Position numbers and translations under genes: made by a program. Shown one piece after another: positions 35,901 to 41,689 of a stretch of 43,468 nt of DNA. Within the stretch, counting starts at the first letter, position 1. Each line of letters begins with the position of its first letter. Under the pieces are notes generated by a model that was given only the letters and a program-made list of their open reading frames with translations, was not told the origin of the DNA and did not search any database. The DNA lies in IMG/VR virus record IMGVR_UViG_3300042863_000623, positions 1 to 43,468 of that record; one strand, 5' to 3'. This stretch comes from a virus.

Positions 35901-37788
35901 TATAGCTAAGGAGATGCGAACCTAAAAACTCTGTGTCGGAATACGTTGTGGTATCACCGAAACTTATTCCATCGCTGTCAAAAACATCAAACAATGGTGA
36001 CTGATTGACTGTGGTTTTTTTCTGGCTAGCTACCCAATTTACACCATCAAAGTGATACATCAATCCTTTGTTTTTGTTACCTCTGGTAACAACTACTCCT
36101 TGTCCGAGTATTGATTCTGTATCTTCAGTTTCCTGCAAGTGTATCTGTTTTGAATTGGTATGTGTGATAAATTGCACTGTGTAGATTTTGTTGTTTGCTA
36201 ATCTGTCAGTGTCTGCTATCACTAAAATTCTTGCACCGTTGAATAAAAATTCACCGTCTACGCTGTAGCCTGTTGATCCTTCAATGGTTGAAAACACATC
36301 GGCAGTATTTGTATCAATGTAATCCACAGACATTTTTGCCGTGGTTCCGTGATTAACTAGTTGTAGATTAGGCAGGAATTCGATTATGGGCCGCTTGGCT
36401 CTGGAAGTTTCTGCGGCTGGAAAATCTTGCCCTCGTAGTTTGTAGGCTTTTTCCAACACTGACCGATGGAACCAGCGATTATATCGACTCCACGGATTAT
36501 TGTCTAGGCTGTTTCTAGCAATAGTGATATAATCTTTAAATGCAGCATATTCAGTGGCATCATCAAACGGCTGAGTGTCAAATCCTTCGTTGTCGAATAA
36601 TATTTCAGGAACGTCTGTGCTTAATCTCGGCACAACTAGATCGTTGAATCGTGTTAAGGTAATAGCCGTGCCTACTCCTTCTACCAACCACGTGTTCTTG
36701 GCATATTTCGAGGGGGTGACTTTGCCATTGAATTCCACAATCATTCCATTTGAAAACTCCACTGCATTGCCGCTGGTATATGTGGTTTTTCCGAGTATTT
36801 CTAGTTCTACATTAATCGCTGTATTTTCTTCTATGTCGGCAATGATAAATCTACCAAATGCATCGGGAGTGATGTTGCTTTGATAATAAAGGACATCGGG
36901 TGCATCATACGGCACAGTAAAAGTCAATGTTCCGTTTTCAATTCCGTTGTTTGTAACACCCTTGTCATAGGCAAGTGCTGCGCCTTGGTTAGCTGATTCA
37001 ACAAACTGCCAATCTTGACTATCAATGGCAATAGAACTGGCATCTAAAACAGACACATCACGAATTGCTCTCCATAATTTTGAATCATACACAGCAAAAC
37101 TTCCTGCACGATACGGTTGATTGGGTCGAAACAGTAGTGAGCCGGAATCAAAATTGGTGCGTAAGTTAAAGCCTTCGTCAGGGGCATTGATTTTAAATTT
37201 ATATGTTTGACCGCGGAATAAAGTTAGCGTAGGATTATTTGTGTAGCTGTCAGGACTAAACACAAAGGAATTTTTTGTTGTGCCTAACACAACTTTATAT
37301 GTGCTGACTATATCCGCAGATTGACCAGTAATATTAATGCTGCGGGGGCCCAATGGTTCCCAATAGTATTCACGATAGTTTATGAACTTGTCCCAATCTA
37401 TGGGAGGATTCCATGTGTAGTGCGTTTGATCAGCCAGCTTGTCATCGCGTTCGATAGAGTTTCCAAAAAATTTCAGTTGATTTTTAACATCTATGTAGTC
37501 ATAGAAGTTTTCTATTTTATCCTGATCTCTAAATATGACTCCAGGTTCAAGCTGATAGCTGCTTCTCAAAGTAGCATCTGTATCAACATACACGTCATTG
37601 CCATTGTAGGTTTTGTCATATCTACGACCTACATAACCTACTACTTTATCCAACACGCCAGGCTGAATCAACGGATCAACTACTGCAGATAAAAATTTAT
37701 CGTTGGTAGGAGTTTGAAAAATTGTAGGTAGTAGTTCGACTGATCTGCGTATAGGTAATCCGCTTTTAGGGAATGTATTATCAGCCAT
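23971..37788 (-). CDS. giant modular virion structural protein (4605 residues)
   Basis: About 1-150 is a conserved N-terminus (SGLPIRRSVELLPTIF, NDKFLSAVVDPL, NFYDYIDVKNQLKFFGN, YREYYWEPLGP) that I recall from very large structural proteins of T4-like cyanophages. CBM5/12-like modules lie at about 218-265, 1446-1502, 1713-1758, 2196-2249, 2343-2401 and 2471-2533. Six FG-GAP-like blades lie between about 2168 and 2751. GxGY modules are at about 3139-3221 and 3516-3593, and NG...DY beta modules near 950-1000 and from about 3970 to the end. No signal peptide or catalytic motif is seen. GGAGGA lies eight bases before the ATG, which overlaps the gp6 stop in TAATG. By position after gp6 it may replace or contain the function of gp7 and later wedge proteins. 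A baseplate or long-fibre role is inferred. Confidence 0.88.
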   Translation of the reverse strand: MADNTFPKSGLPIRRSVELLPTIFQTPTNDKFLSAVVDPLIQPGVLDKVVGYVGRRYDKTYNGNDVYVDTDATLRSSYQLEPGVIFRDQDKIENFYDYIDVKNQLKFFGNSIERDDKLADQTHYTWNPPIDWDKFINYREYYWEPLGPRSINITGQSADIVSTYKVVLGTTKNSFVFSPDSYTNNPTLTLFRGQTYKFKINAPDEGFNLRTNFDSGSLLFRPNQPYRAGSFAVYDSKLWRAIRDVSVLDASSIAIDSQDWQFVESANQGAALAYDKGVTNNGIENGTLTFTVPYDAPDVLYYQSNITPDAFGRFIIADIEENTAINVELEILGKTTYTSGNAVEFSNGMIVEFNGKVTPSKYAKNTWLVEGVGTAITLTRFNDLVVPRLSTDVPEILFDNEGFDTQPFDDATEYAAFKDYITIARNSLDNNPWSRYNRWFHRSVLEKAYKLRGQDFPAAETSRAKRPIIEFLPNLQLVNHGTTAKMSVDYIDTNTADVFSTIEGSTGYSVDGEFLFNGARILVIADTDRLANNKIYTVQFITHTNSKQIHLQETEDTESILGQGVVVTRGNKNKGLMYHFDGVNWVASQKKTTVNQSPLFDVFDSDGISFGDTTTYSDTEFLGSHLLSYKPGNGRIDSELGFRLSYLNIDNIGDIEFNWNWETQTFRYSVDRKPVTQKISTGFYKLGSDVFANGWQKLNNTYIQPIIDNLIVDTDTDTLTFNTVKWDSLTADPEINFYLNGNRYLGNWTRSRNVFVFDKTFAAKDAVVIKIIADIEPDQGYYEMPIGIEKNPLNTAIQSFTLGQATNHIASAIEWDKEFIGVLPGVSNLRDLQDYRYHASRFLKHSGNTPLAVMTLCDKTHNIVKAIQYAEKEYTIFKNNFLQKSLEIDYNDTVNDFVDDIINSLTAVKTAQDAFSDSDMIGAGAFTALTTVVEDTGIRTFALTQPFDLTTPSSRAVYVYKNDTQLLHGVDYVFDATFSFVKLLVTLELLDVIEIREYLSTATNHIPPTPTSMGLYKKYTPTKFLDDTYQEPRYVIQGHDGSITAAFDDFRDDLLLELELRIYNNIKQEYDSAVFDIDQILAGYYEVGEYSKAQLDGVIVQDFLKWIQNTNINYTVNEYFDSENSFTYTYSNMSDPTKTKNIPGWWRGVYQHFYDTDRPHRCPWEMLGFSQQPVWWEAEYGAAPYTSNNLILWEDLEAGIIRQGVRAGRYDRYKRPGLSSHVPVDGDGKLLSPLDSNLAKDFSLINNRGPFVLGDVSPVEYAWRSSSEWPYAIITAMCVMKPFEYIPDNFDRSKFSKNKLDQYINSDTGLFVTISDVARHVSEANNIGLVRYLTSYIKSQGLPVDNLQKKIEKLDVALSFRMSGFVDQQQQKYLLDSKNPSATSKSIFIPPENYDIIFNVSSPVTTISYSGVRLEKTGGGWIVAGYDDIHPYFNYHQPQASSKDPVISVGGLSEPFTDWVEEKNYNNGILVRYQSNFYRALKTHRSTNDFDRSQWQKLRDVPKIGAVEALRRRIFNTITVRQMSYGTLLTSIQQVVDLLLGYDSYLKTQGVVFNNYDPQNATSQDWLSAAKEFMFWTKHNWEPGAIIALSPSAQKLEINVPVGTPDNLLDGFYDYQILKGDGTVLPPRFINVNRSFQNFKLETTNTTDGIYYARLHYVIKEHVTVFDDRTVFNDIIYDKTTGYRQGRIKMQAFRTVDWDGDYTSPGFLFDNVDIQVWQPFKDYKLGDIVSYKSYNWTSLVNQLGSENFIDATWAKLDSTPVKQLVSNFDYKINQFSDYFETTSQGINQSQRELARHAIGYQQRDYLQNLAEDSVSQFQLYQGFIREKGTANSITKIFDKLSRSSAGSVTLNEEWAFRLGQIGGTDQFTEVEIQLEKTKFKLNPQLHISNLSVNSKVVDSFYRITANDFTIAPVPYTVDFLLTTTQTEPVFTAGYVSAGQYQHVIRTLNDLTTLAIDTVNEADHIWVTFYQDSWQVLRVNESALLYVVSVARPDDTTVILTLNRPHAIAVDDYIGIREIANLQGFFKITAATNTTVTITVNADIDDPEIDTSTTANLQLLTPSRFFDYSSIDQRSAALLKNKSLVFVDNNRNDQWEVIEKNKTYSAKNIDGAGISNPLGLGTKVIYDNTNKHTIVAIPQSGFVNVYVETDNGLSLKQIIAPPVGFFETALGSFGEKMAVSPDGKYLVIGAPTASGVTSRYRGEWAVDVFYAQDDIVVYGGRLYRALNANTAATDGSSEIAINSDDWMPHSTVIPAQTTAGNFGYYQQGMVAVYEFVSGRYVNVTAFVSPRPADNEKFGSEIVIGVNGSEYYLAVSAVGSYNNTGRVYLIKRTGTEWTHMENPLYKGIYNLSDSYKQDDIVWQAAQDPILETARGNLWQSLDGSTSDGSTITLDSQNWLKVSDISTHCSLPTNISVEDDGSTQEFTTTGLLTNTQKAELVKQGDQFGFSMAMSGDGNILVIGAPNSDGQYFANYRGLWRPDVEYVEGETVRFQGSPGTAYQYYQLGDTFDSTDSTYRSYNEDPSASVNWHQVGDSTTTPSGKIFVYKKTAYDSYEFVQMINAGTLSSFTDIDSGLVISTGDQFGFAMDLDANGNTLVVSSPRSDVNYQDQGAVYVLELDQSTTEFRVKQRLQSYEIYADEYFGFAVSVSPDSSKIAVGARNTKTPFSINFDLLEGTTFDNARTRFYIDQGFTGGVYVFDNKDQIFFLTEKLDSDLQTDESFGHSIDCIGSKILVGSPYYKNTSTKAYQGIARLFTASADASWTVLTSQRPLVDLRKIKKIELYDNVNNVKIQDIDFVDAARGKILNIAEQEIKYKTPYDPAVYSVGTDEVVVDTTINWLEKNVGKLWWNTSTAKFQYAEQKDSAYKTGNWNQQVLGSSIDVYEWVETVLLPNEWAALADTNAGLAQGVSGQPLYPNNDVYSVKFFFSPTTGLVSETLYYYWVRSKAVTPSNMPDRTKSAAEVAGLIANPAGSNLAFVALIESNKFLTYNFKTIMQSDTALLNLQINNSLESPRPIHNEYQLLTEGVADNLPSPKLENKWIDSLVGSDIAGNKIPDIDLPAKQKYGIQYRPRQTMFVDRLLALQIVIEYINDILLNETFAEIIEYTNLNKVDTAPSDKLNLYDIAVDTEIDLQTVGTTNTKRAVLRGNLINGELDTIDIIDPGYGYKPKELFDQEQPGIYIGPPVIITGDGLNATAVCHIDGQGRVIAVVVTNRGKKYSVIKVEVRYFSVLVNNDATLNNFWSIYSWDDLRKTYFRSRSQAFDTTAYWNKVDWVRPGYSDNLRVVKEYSNIYEVIDSLVMIGDIIKVKEYAAGGWAKFQKTQEIGQTFLDKYLLVGRQNGTIQINSSLYDTGVTGVGFDNTQPFDTTTYDIENSQELRNIFAAVKENIFVGDYAVEWNKLFFASIRHVFSEQQYVDWVFKTSFLNATHNIGTLASPPNYKNDNLSSYQEYINEVKPFRTTVREYISRYDQPETYASSAVDFDLPPSYSIFDGRANPVNASSTEISQYPWKWWADNKGYAVTAIEVYQQGTEYLTPPRVLIEGDGIGATARAFISNGRVSGIQMLTQGSGYLKAPTVTLVGGNPSTAVQAKATAIIGNSQVRMFDVALKFDRLSANGIYENFSQTQTFIAGGSSAVFFLNYAPTNDKTRIKVTRKISATQKTQVVLASDYQISLYYQPTGGYNLLRGKLTFNTAPTINDEITVIYDKNILLLDAVNRIEKSYNPKTGMIGKELNQLMTGIDFGGVRIQGTTFDVTGGWDALPWFTDSWDSVELSSDYYHVADGSTVSVTLPYIPAAGQQINIYIKRKNTNITVRVDDENYSSAQDSSTGVNPAAEMPTFVGDGVNAVVLIGPYLSTQDGDILIFRPIDSDGSVVITDDNILDTKLSGGSLSAISSAYATATGATAEEIAITGGKFIDKDNIPAPEENIPGQVIDSVSIKVYNNKTSGAAALQSKITISNGQDTVFAIGQTVLENSSVFVYVDNTAKALNQHYTIDRSAATVNFISAPAIGELVEILSIGIGGLGILDYQSYIADGTTGLFLTNAGYDVTSGVFVTLNGSRVDVGFRNSTDIIDAVGKTLVEFAIKPQAGDVIKIVCLAASLDVDSLGLSLVNVNTQTFYYEGSTRSFDLNGFSELARGSALSSVIVEVNGQLLNGPDTDYVTYDGTNNQFILGVDPFESGGSILPSNLRVYINDDPSTFVIDYTFNGPTKELIIKPEKLSVGDKIKIENDLNAQYFIQGNNVIIDSGFDFGFPGDSTISDSTYPAINVTWFGEYPSMDIIQDETKGGKVNYQLSRSPISASYVWVYLNGIRLQQEKDYFVSLPRAVVYLNVTTTLDDTVKIITFGNDIFKLPSAYEIHKDMLNVYHFNRFSKASCKLVKPLRYFDTTIEVSDASLLGQPIVSRNLPGTIFIDGERIEYMLKTGNVLGQLRRGVQGTSIAETYATNTVVADVSYSETIPYNETQQRIDFTSDGSTLLIGPLDFTPVKSSRSGLWYRKSIPLTYGPCDQLEVFAAGRRLKKDPQDVYTETNGAASPDADQTQEAEFSVDGVSQQIRLTAALPAGTRVTVLRRLGQTWYTRGDTTAADGVSLIDSVTSVARFIVEKTTDIPE
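29535..31285 (-). other. FG-GAP-like beta-propeller region with inserted binding modules
   Basis: Within the giant protein, blades begin at FGEKMAVSPDGKYLVIGAP (about 2168), FGSEIVIGVNG (2294), FGFSMAMSGDGNILVIGAP (2444), FGFAMDLDANGNTLVVSSP (2582), FGFAVSVSPDSSKIAVG (2639) and FGHSIDCIGSKILVGSP (2717). Several have DGN/DAN loops like calcium-binding FG-GAP repeats. CBM-like modules with an aromatic YRGEW or YRGLW start lie between the first blades. The arrangement suggests one propeller whose loops were filled by carbohydrate-binding domains. Confidence 0.7.
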
Positions 37789-40700
37789 TAAACGTATCCT
37801 CCGCTACTAGTCTGGTATGTTGTAACTTGTTCATTTTCAGATTGCACACTTGTGTTTGTTCTTGTACCTATTTCAGCAGCAGTGATCGCAGATACAATTT
37901 CTATATCATCAACTGTGGCTGCGCTAATTAAAATTTCATCAGGATTGCTTTGTATTTCAAAAAGACTGCCAAATGCCTGACTTGTTTGTCTTGGAATGAT
38001 CACAATATTTGCTAGGTCCGGAGCTACAGTATTTAAAATATACGTAGTAAGTTCGCCCATATAGAATCTGTCTCCAAAATCCCAATTGTTGATATCAAAG
38101 AAATCGTTGATAGCTGAAATAATTCTTACCTTGAGATCGTTATCGTTGATAGACAGATTTTGATTTTTCACAATCTTGAACACGGCTTGAAACGCAGGAT
38201 CAGCCTTGGCGCCAAACAGCACTTTATATTTTACAGGATGATATATTATGTCATCACTGATGCTTTTTATCGATGATAGCGCAGATCCAAATGTAGTTCT
38301 TAACGCTTCACTAGTAGGTGCTACTGGTTGGGTGGATGTACCGCCTGCAAGATATGTTCTATAACTTTCATCATAACTTCTAATTAACAGATAGATATCA
38401 ATGATGTTGCTAGAGGAAGGATCTATTCTTCTATCTACACTAGCGTTGTGTATATATTGAAACTTGAGATTTCTCCTACCCAATACTGCAGAATATTCGC
38501 TGGCGATGTCCAGGGTATTAGTTGTTCGATTTACTCGTTTAATTACATTTTCACCAATATCATAAAAATAAATCAATTGTTGATCAGGATATGATACAAC
38601 ATCTGTAAAATCTATGTTGTCTTGTTTATCTCTAATTAATATAAGATCTGTAGAGTTATCAATTAGTGTGCTGATTCTAGTACCGTAGATATCGTTGGTA
38701 GCTTGAAAAAATAAAAAATTTAAATCTGTATCAACGCCTACTATATTTTCAAATGCTTCAGGATTATCTATAACTCCGTCATCGTCAGAGTCTCTAAAAC
38801 TTAGTTTGATTTCACTGGTGCTTTCGTAGCCGTCGCTGAATTTTATTGTATCGCTGATTTCAAAAGGAAAATCTTGAATCAGTTGCGTGACAAAATCTTT
38901 GCTGGTATTGACCCCTAGAACCTTGATTTGATCTTTTACTACTAACCCCAATTGATCATTATAACGTTTTTCATTTGAGTCAAAGTAAAATCTATTCTGA
39001 TTAACACTACCAAAAATATAACCAAGCTTTCTAATTCTCACTGTGTAACTGTCAGGCTGTTTGACAAATGCCACTATCCAAGAACTATCTATATTTGTAT
39101 TTGTAGTATCTCCTGCCTTGCCAAGAATAAAATCATCTACAAGATTTAAATTGTTACTGGTCACTAGTTTCCACTGCGATTCAGAAGATTCATAACGCAA
39201 TCCAAAATTTTGATTTTCAAAAACTTGATTAACTATTTCTGTTTCTAATGCCGTAGGTAAGTCATTGATAAATCTTGGCAGGATTCGTGTAGCAATTGCA
39301 CCTGTTGGCACTACAATATTCAACAATATAGGACCAAGACCTTTGACATAGCGGCCGTCGCCGGAAACTTTGATAATTTTTGCCCAGATATAATCTGTTT
39401 GATCTGCGTCATTGACATCAGCTGGAACAATTTTTCCTTTTTTAAATCTACTGCCTGCAGGGGCTGTAAATTTCACAGTTGCGTTAGTCAACACATATTT
39501 TAGGTTACTAGTTGAATATGCACCTACCAACAACTGTGAGTTATCTACCACATTTTTAAAATAGCCTGTGCTGGTCGCTGTGGAAATAGACTGCCATACT
39601 GTGTTGGTATCTGTGAAAAGTATTTTATCAAACTTGGTAAAATAAAAATTGTAAATTTCTGCGTCAGTAAAAACTGGTTCTATGCTGCGTCTAAGAAAGT
39701 TAATGATGTCTATTCTACTGGTAAATTTAAATGACAATACTGACTCGTCTTCTTTTTTATAAAGATATCCGTCGTCACCAAATACATTTATACTGCTGTA
39801 TTTTCCTGTGGCATCAATGATGTCAAAATTTCTGCTGATGCCGCTGCTGGTTCTGTTGACTGATTTTATTTTTACAATGTTTTGCGATCCTAACAAAGGA
39901 GCAAGATTGTAATCTTCTGCAGTGATCATTCTATTCTGAGTGTAATACACTGCTGGCGCATTTGCTCGGATGGTGTCTATGTCTTCTGATGCTGCCGAGT
40001 TTGCTACAGTGCTCTGTAAAGCCAACCCTATAGTTAGTGTATGTTCAACATTATTTTTGTTTCTGTATAATACAGAAATATTAATACCTCTTAATTCGTT
40101 GGGATATATGGTATACGATAAACCATTGCTGGTTCTATAAAATACTCTAAATGCCCCTTGCGGCAGATTTCCGTAAACACCGTCCGCAAACACAAGATCA
40201 ATATTGTCATTTTCTTTGGTGTTGATAGCATATATGTTGCGTATGTCTTGTGTTACGCTGTTATATGCAATATTATTGCCTACTAGCGATGACACCTTGG
40301 TCCATTCTTCCAGTTGGGCACCTTGCGAATTAAGAGAAAATAACCACACATCGTCATTGTTGATATTACCTGCGTCCACTGCAATTTTTTCGTTGGTAGT
40401 TGGTACATCTATAGAAAAATCTGCTAGTTCCAAGCTACCTTGCTTGAACTGTATAAAAAATCCTGTGTTAGCACTACCTGGTCCGGATCCATCATTTTTA
40501 TATATAAATCCCAATTGGTTACCCGGAACTGGAGGCTCTTCATAGATATTTTCACTGTTCTTGAAAGATGTGCTGACTATTTCAAAATTTACACTTCTAC
40601 TAGCCACAGTCTTAGTAAACGAGAACAAAGGAACATCTGTGCCCACAGTTCGGAATCTATATTGCTCAGTAGGAATACCTTGGATAATCGCGGATCCTTG

Positions 40701-41219
40701 GCTGCGACCAAATTCTGTGTTGTCGGCCATGGCACTGTTCAACACAGTGAGAAATTGTTCTAGCCAGTTAGTATTGGTAGGGTCGTTCCAGGTTATCAAC
40801 TGTTGAGCAAGATTCTTGCCATTACTGTCGACGATAGTATCAGTGGTAGATACTGAAACAAATTTTAAAAGTCCGCTGGCGGCTGCGGTACGTTTGGCAT
40901 TGTAACTGAGCATGCGAGCAATACGCAGCACACTTTCTTTGGTTTCTGCTAGCTCAATAAAGTTTTCACGGCTGGCAAGATCTATGCGGAATGCCAGACT
41001 CTGACCTAAGAACGCCACAGCATCAATCAATGCCATGTATTCTGATGATTCTATGTAGTCGTTGAAATCTTCTGGGTAGTTTTCACGTAGGTACGTGATA
41101 ATAACCCTGCGCAGATTTTCAAAGTCGTAGCTGCGGAAATCCGCGTTTTTAAAGGTCTGATATATCCTGGTCCAATCTTGATTCAGTATGAGATTGTTTT
41201 GTCTGCTAGTTGTAGTCAT
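37788..41219 (-). CDS. gp6: baseplate wedge protein, gp6-like
   Basis: 1143 residues. The N-terminus (NADFRSYDFENLRRVIITYL, NYPEDFNDYIESSEYMALID, AFLGQSLAFRIDLASRENF, RIARMLSYNAKR) is the conserved start of gp6/baseplate J-like wedge proteins, which dimerise and hold neighbouring wedges together around the hub. MITAEDYNLAP near 430 is the typical baseplate J block. T4 gp6 is about 660 residues, so this one has a long insertion or extension, mostly between about 500 and 1000. It sits in the order gp25-gp6 and is followed directly by the giant gene with a TAATG overlap. A GGTAAATA stretch just before the ATG is too close to serve as a promoter. Confidence 0.9.
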   Translation of the reverse strand: MTTTSRQNNLILNQDWTRIYQTFKNADFRSYDFENLRRVIITYLRENYPEDFNDYIESSEYMALIDAVAFLGQSLAFRIDLASRENFIELAETKESVLRIARMLSYNAKRTAAASGLLKFVSVSTTDTIVDSNGKNLAQQLITWNDPTNTNWLEQFLTVLNSAMADNTEFGRSQGSAIIQGIPTEQYRFRTVGTDVPLFSFTKTVASRSVNFEIVSTSFKNSENIYEEPPVPGNQLGFIYKNDGSGPGSANTGFFIQFKQGSLELADFSIDVPTTNEKIAVDAGNINNDDVWLFSLNSQGAQLEEWTKVSSLVGNNIAYNSVTQDIRNIYAINTKENDNIDLVFADGVYGNLPQGAFRVFYRTSNGLSYTIYPNELRGINISVLYRNKNNVEHTLTIGLALQSTVANSAASEDIDTIRANAPAVYYTQNRMITAEDYNLAPLLGSQNIVKIKSVNRTSSGISRNFDIIDATGKYSSINVFGDDGYLYKKEDESVLSFKFTSRIDIINFLRRSIEPVFTDAEIYNFYFTKFDKILFTDTNTVWQSISTATSTGYFKNVVDNSQLLVGAYSTSNLKYVLTNATVKFTAPAGSRFKKGKIVPADVNDADQTDYIWAKIIKVSGDGRYVKGLGPILLNIVVPTGAIATRILPRFINDLPTALETEIVNQVFENQNFGLRYESSESQWKLVTSNNLNLVDDFILGKAGDTTNTNIDSSWIVAFVKQPDSYTVRIRKLGYIFGSVNQNRFYFDSNEKRYNDQLGLVVKDQIKVLGVNTSKDFVTQLIQDFPFEISDTIKFSDGYESTSEIKLSFRDSDDDGVIDNPEAFENIVGVDTDLNFLFFQATNDIYGTRISTLIDNSTDLILIRDKQDNIDFTDVVSYPDQQLIYFYDIGENVIKRVNRTTNTLDIASEYSAVLGRRNLKFQYIHNASVDRRIDPSSSNIIDIYLLIRSYDESYRTYLAGGTSTQPVAPTSEALRTTFGSALSSIKSISDDIIYHPVKYKVLFGAKADPAFQAVFKIVKNQNLSINDNDLKVRIISAINDFFDINNWDFGDRFYMGELTTYILNTVAPDLANIVIIPRQTSQAFGSLFEIQSNPDEILISAATVDDIEIVSAITAAEIGTRTNTSVQSENEQVTTYQTSSGGYV

Positions 41220-41248
41220 ACCAATATTTACCCTTAAAAATAAACTGC

Positions 41249-41686
41249 TTAGTTAATCACACTGTTGTTTTTGTCAAAGTTCAAGGTCATGCGTTCATTG
41301 ATGTTAAACGGAATATACACCAAATCTGCTTGAATACGCATGCCTTGATCTGTGCTGTCTATGTTGATTTCAGTGACTGCAAATCTCGGATCATAGTTGA
41401 TGATAGCTTCTACATCCTTGGCTATGATTTCTTTGACATCTGGAGTAAATGGTTCAAACAGCATGTCCCAGATCACTGTGCCGAATTCCGGATTTTCCAG
41501 TTTTTCGCCTTTGCGAATATAAAAATGATTGATCAAATCCTGTTTGACAAGATTGATATCGTATAGCTTAAAGTTCTTATTAGCTTCAGTAGAGCTGAAT
41601 CCTTTATAGGTGAACTGACCTTGATTCTGCGTTACCGTAGCAGAACGCTGCGCTGCTGTTTGTTGGTTGTATAGTCTTGTGGCCAT
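41249..41686 (-). CDS. gp25: baseplate wedge protein, GPW/gp25 family
   Basis: 145 residues, close to the usual size of the family. DINLVKQDLINHFYIRKGEK followed by PEFGTVIWDMLFEPF is the core motif of GPW/gp25 proteins, which form the inner part of the baseplate wedge and help start sheath assembly. VKEIIAKDVEAII and the final strand pair (IDSTDQGMRIQADLVYIPFN) complete the fold. It lies three bases after the gp5 stop and 29 bases before gp6. T4 has these genes in separate groups; direct gp25-gp6 adjacency is common in other contractile tails. Confidence 0.93.
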   Translation of the reverse strand: MATRLYNQQTAAQRSATVTQNQGQFTYKGFSSTEANKNFKLYDINLVKQDLINHFYIRKGEKLENPEFGTVIWDMLFEPFTPDVKEIIAKDVEAIINYDPRFAVTEINIDSTDQGMRIQADLVYIPFNINERMTLNFDKNNSVIN

Positions 41687-41689
41687 GTT

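Noticed and set aside
41225-41232. GGTAAATA before gp6 as a late promoter
   Set aside because: It differs from NATAAATA and lies only five bases from the ATG, unlike the 25-28 bases at the three accepted sites.
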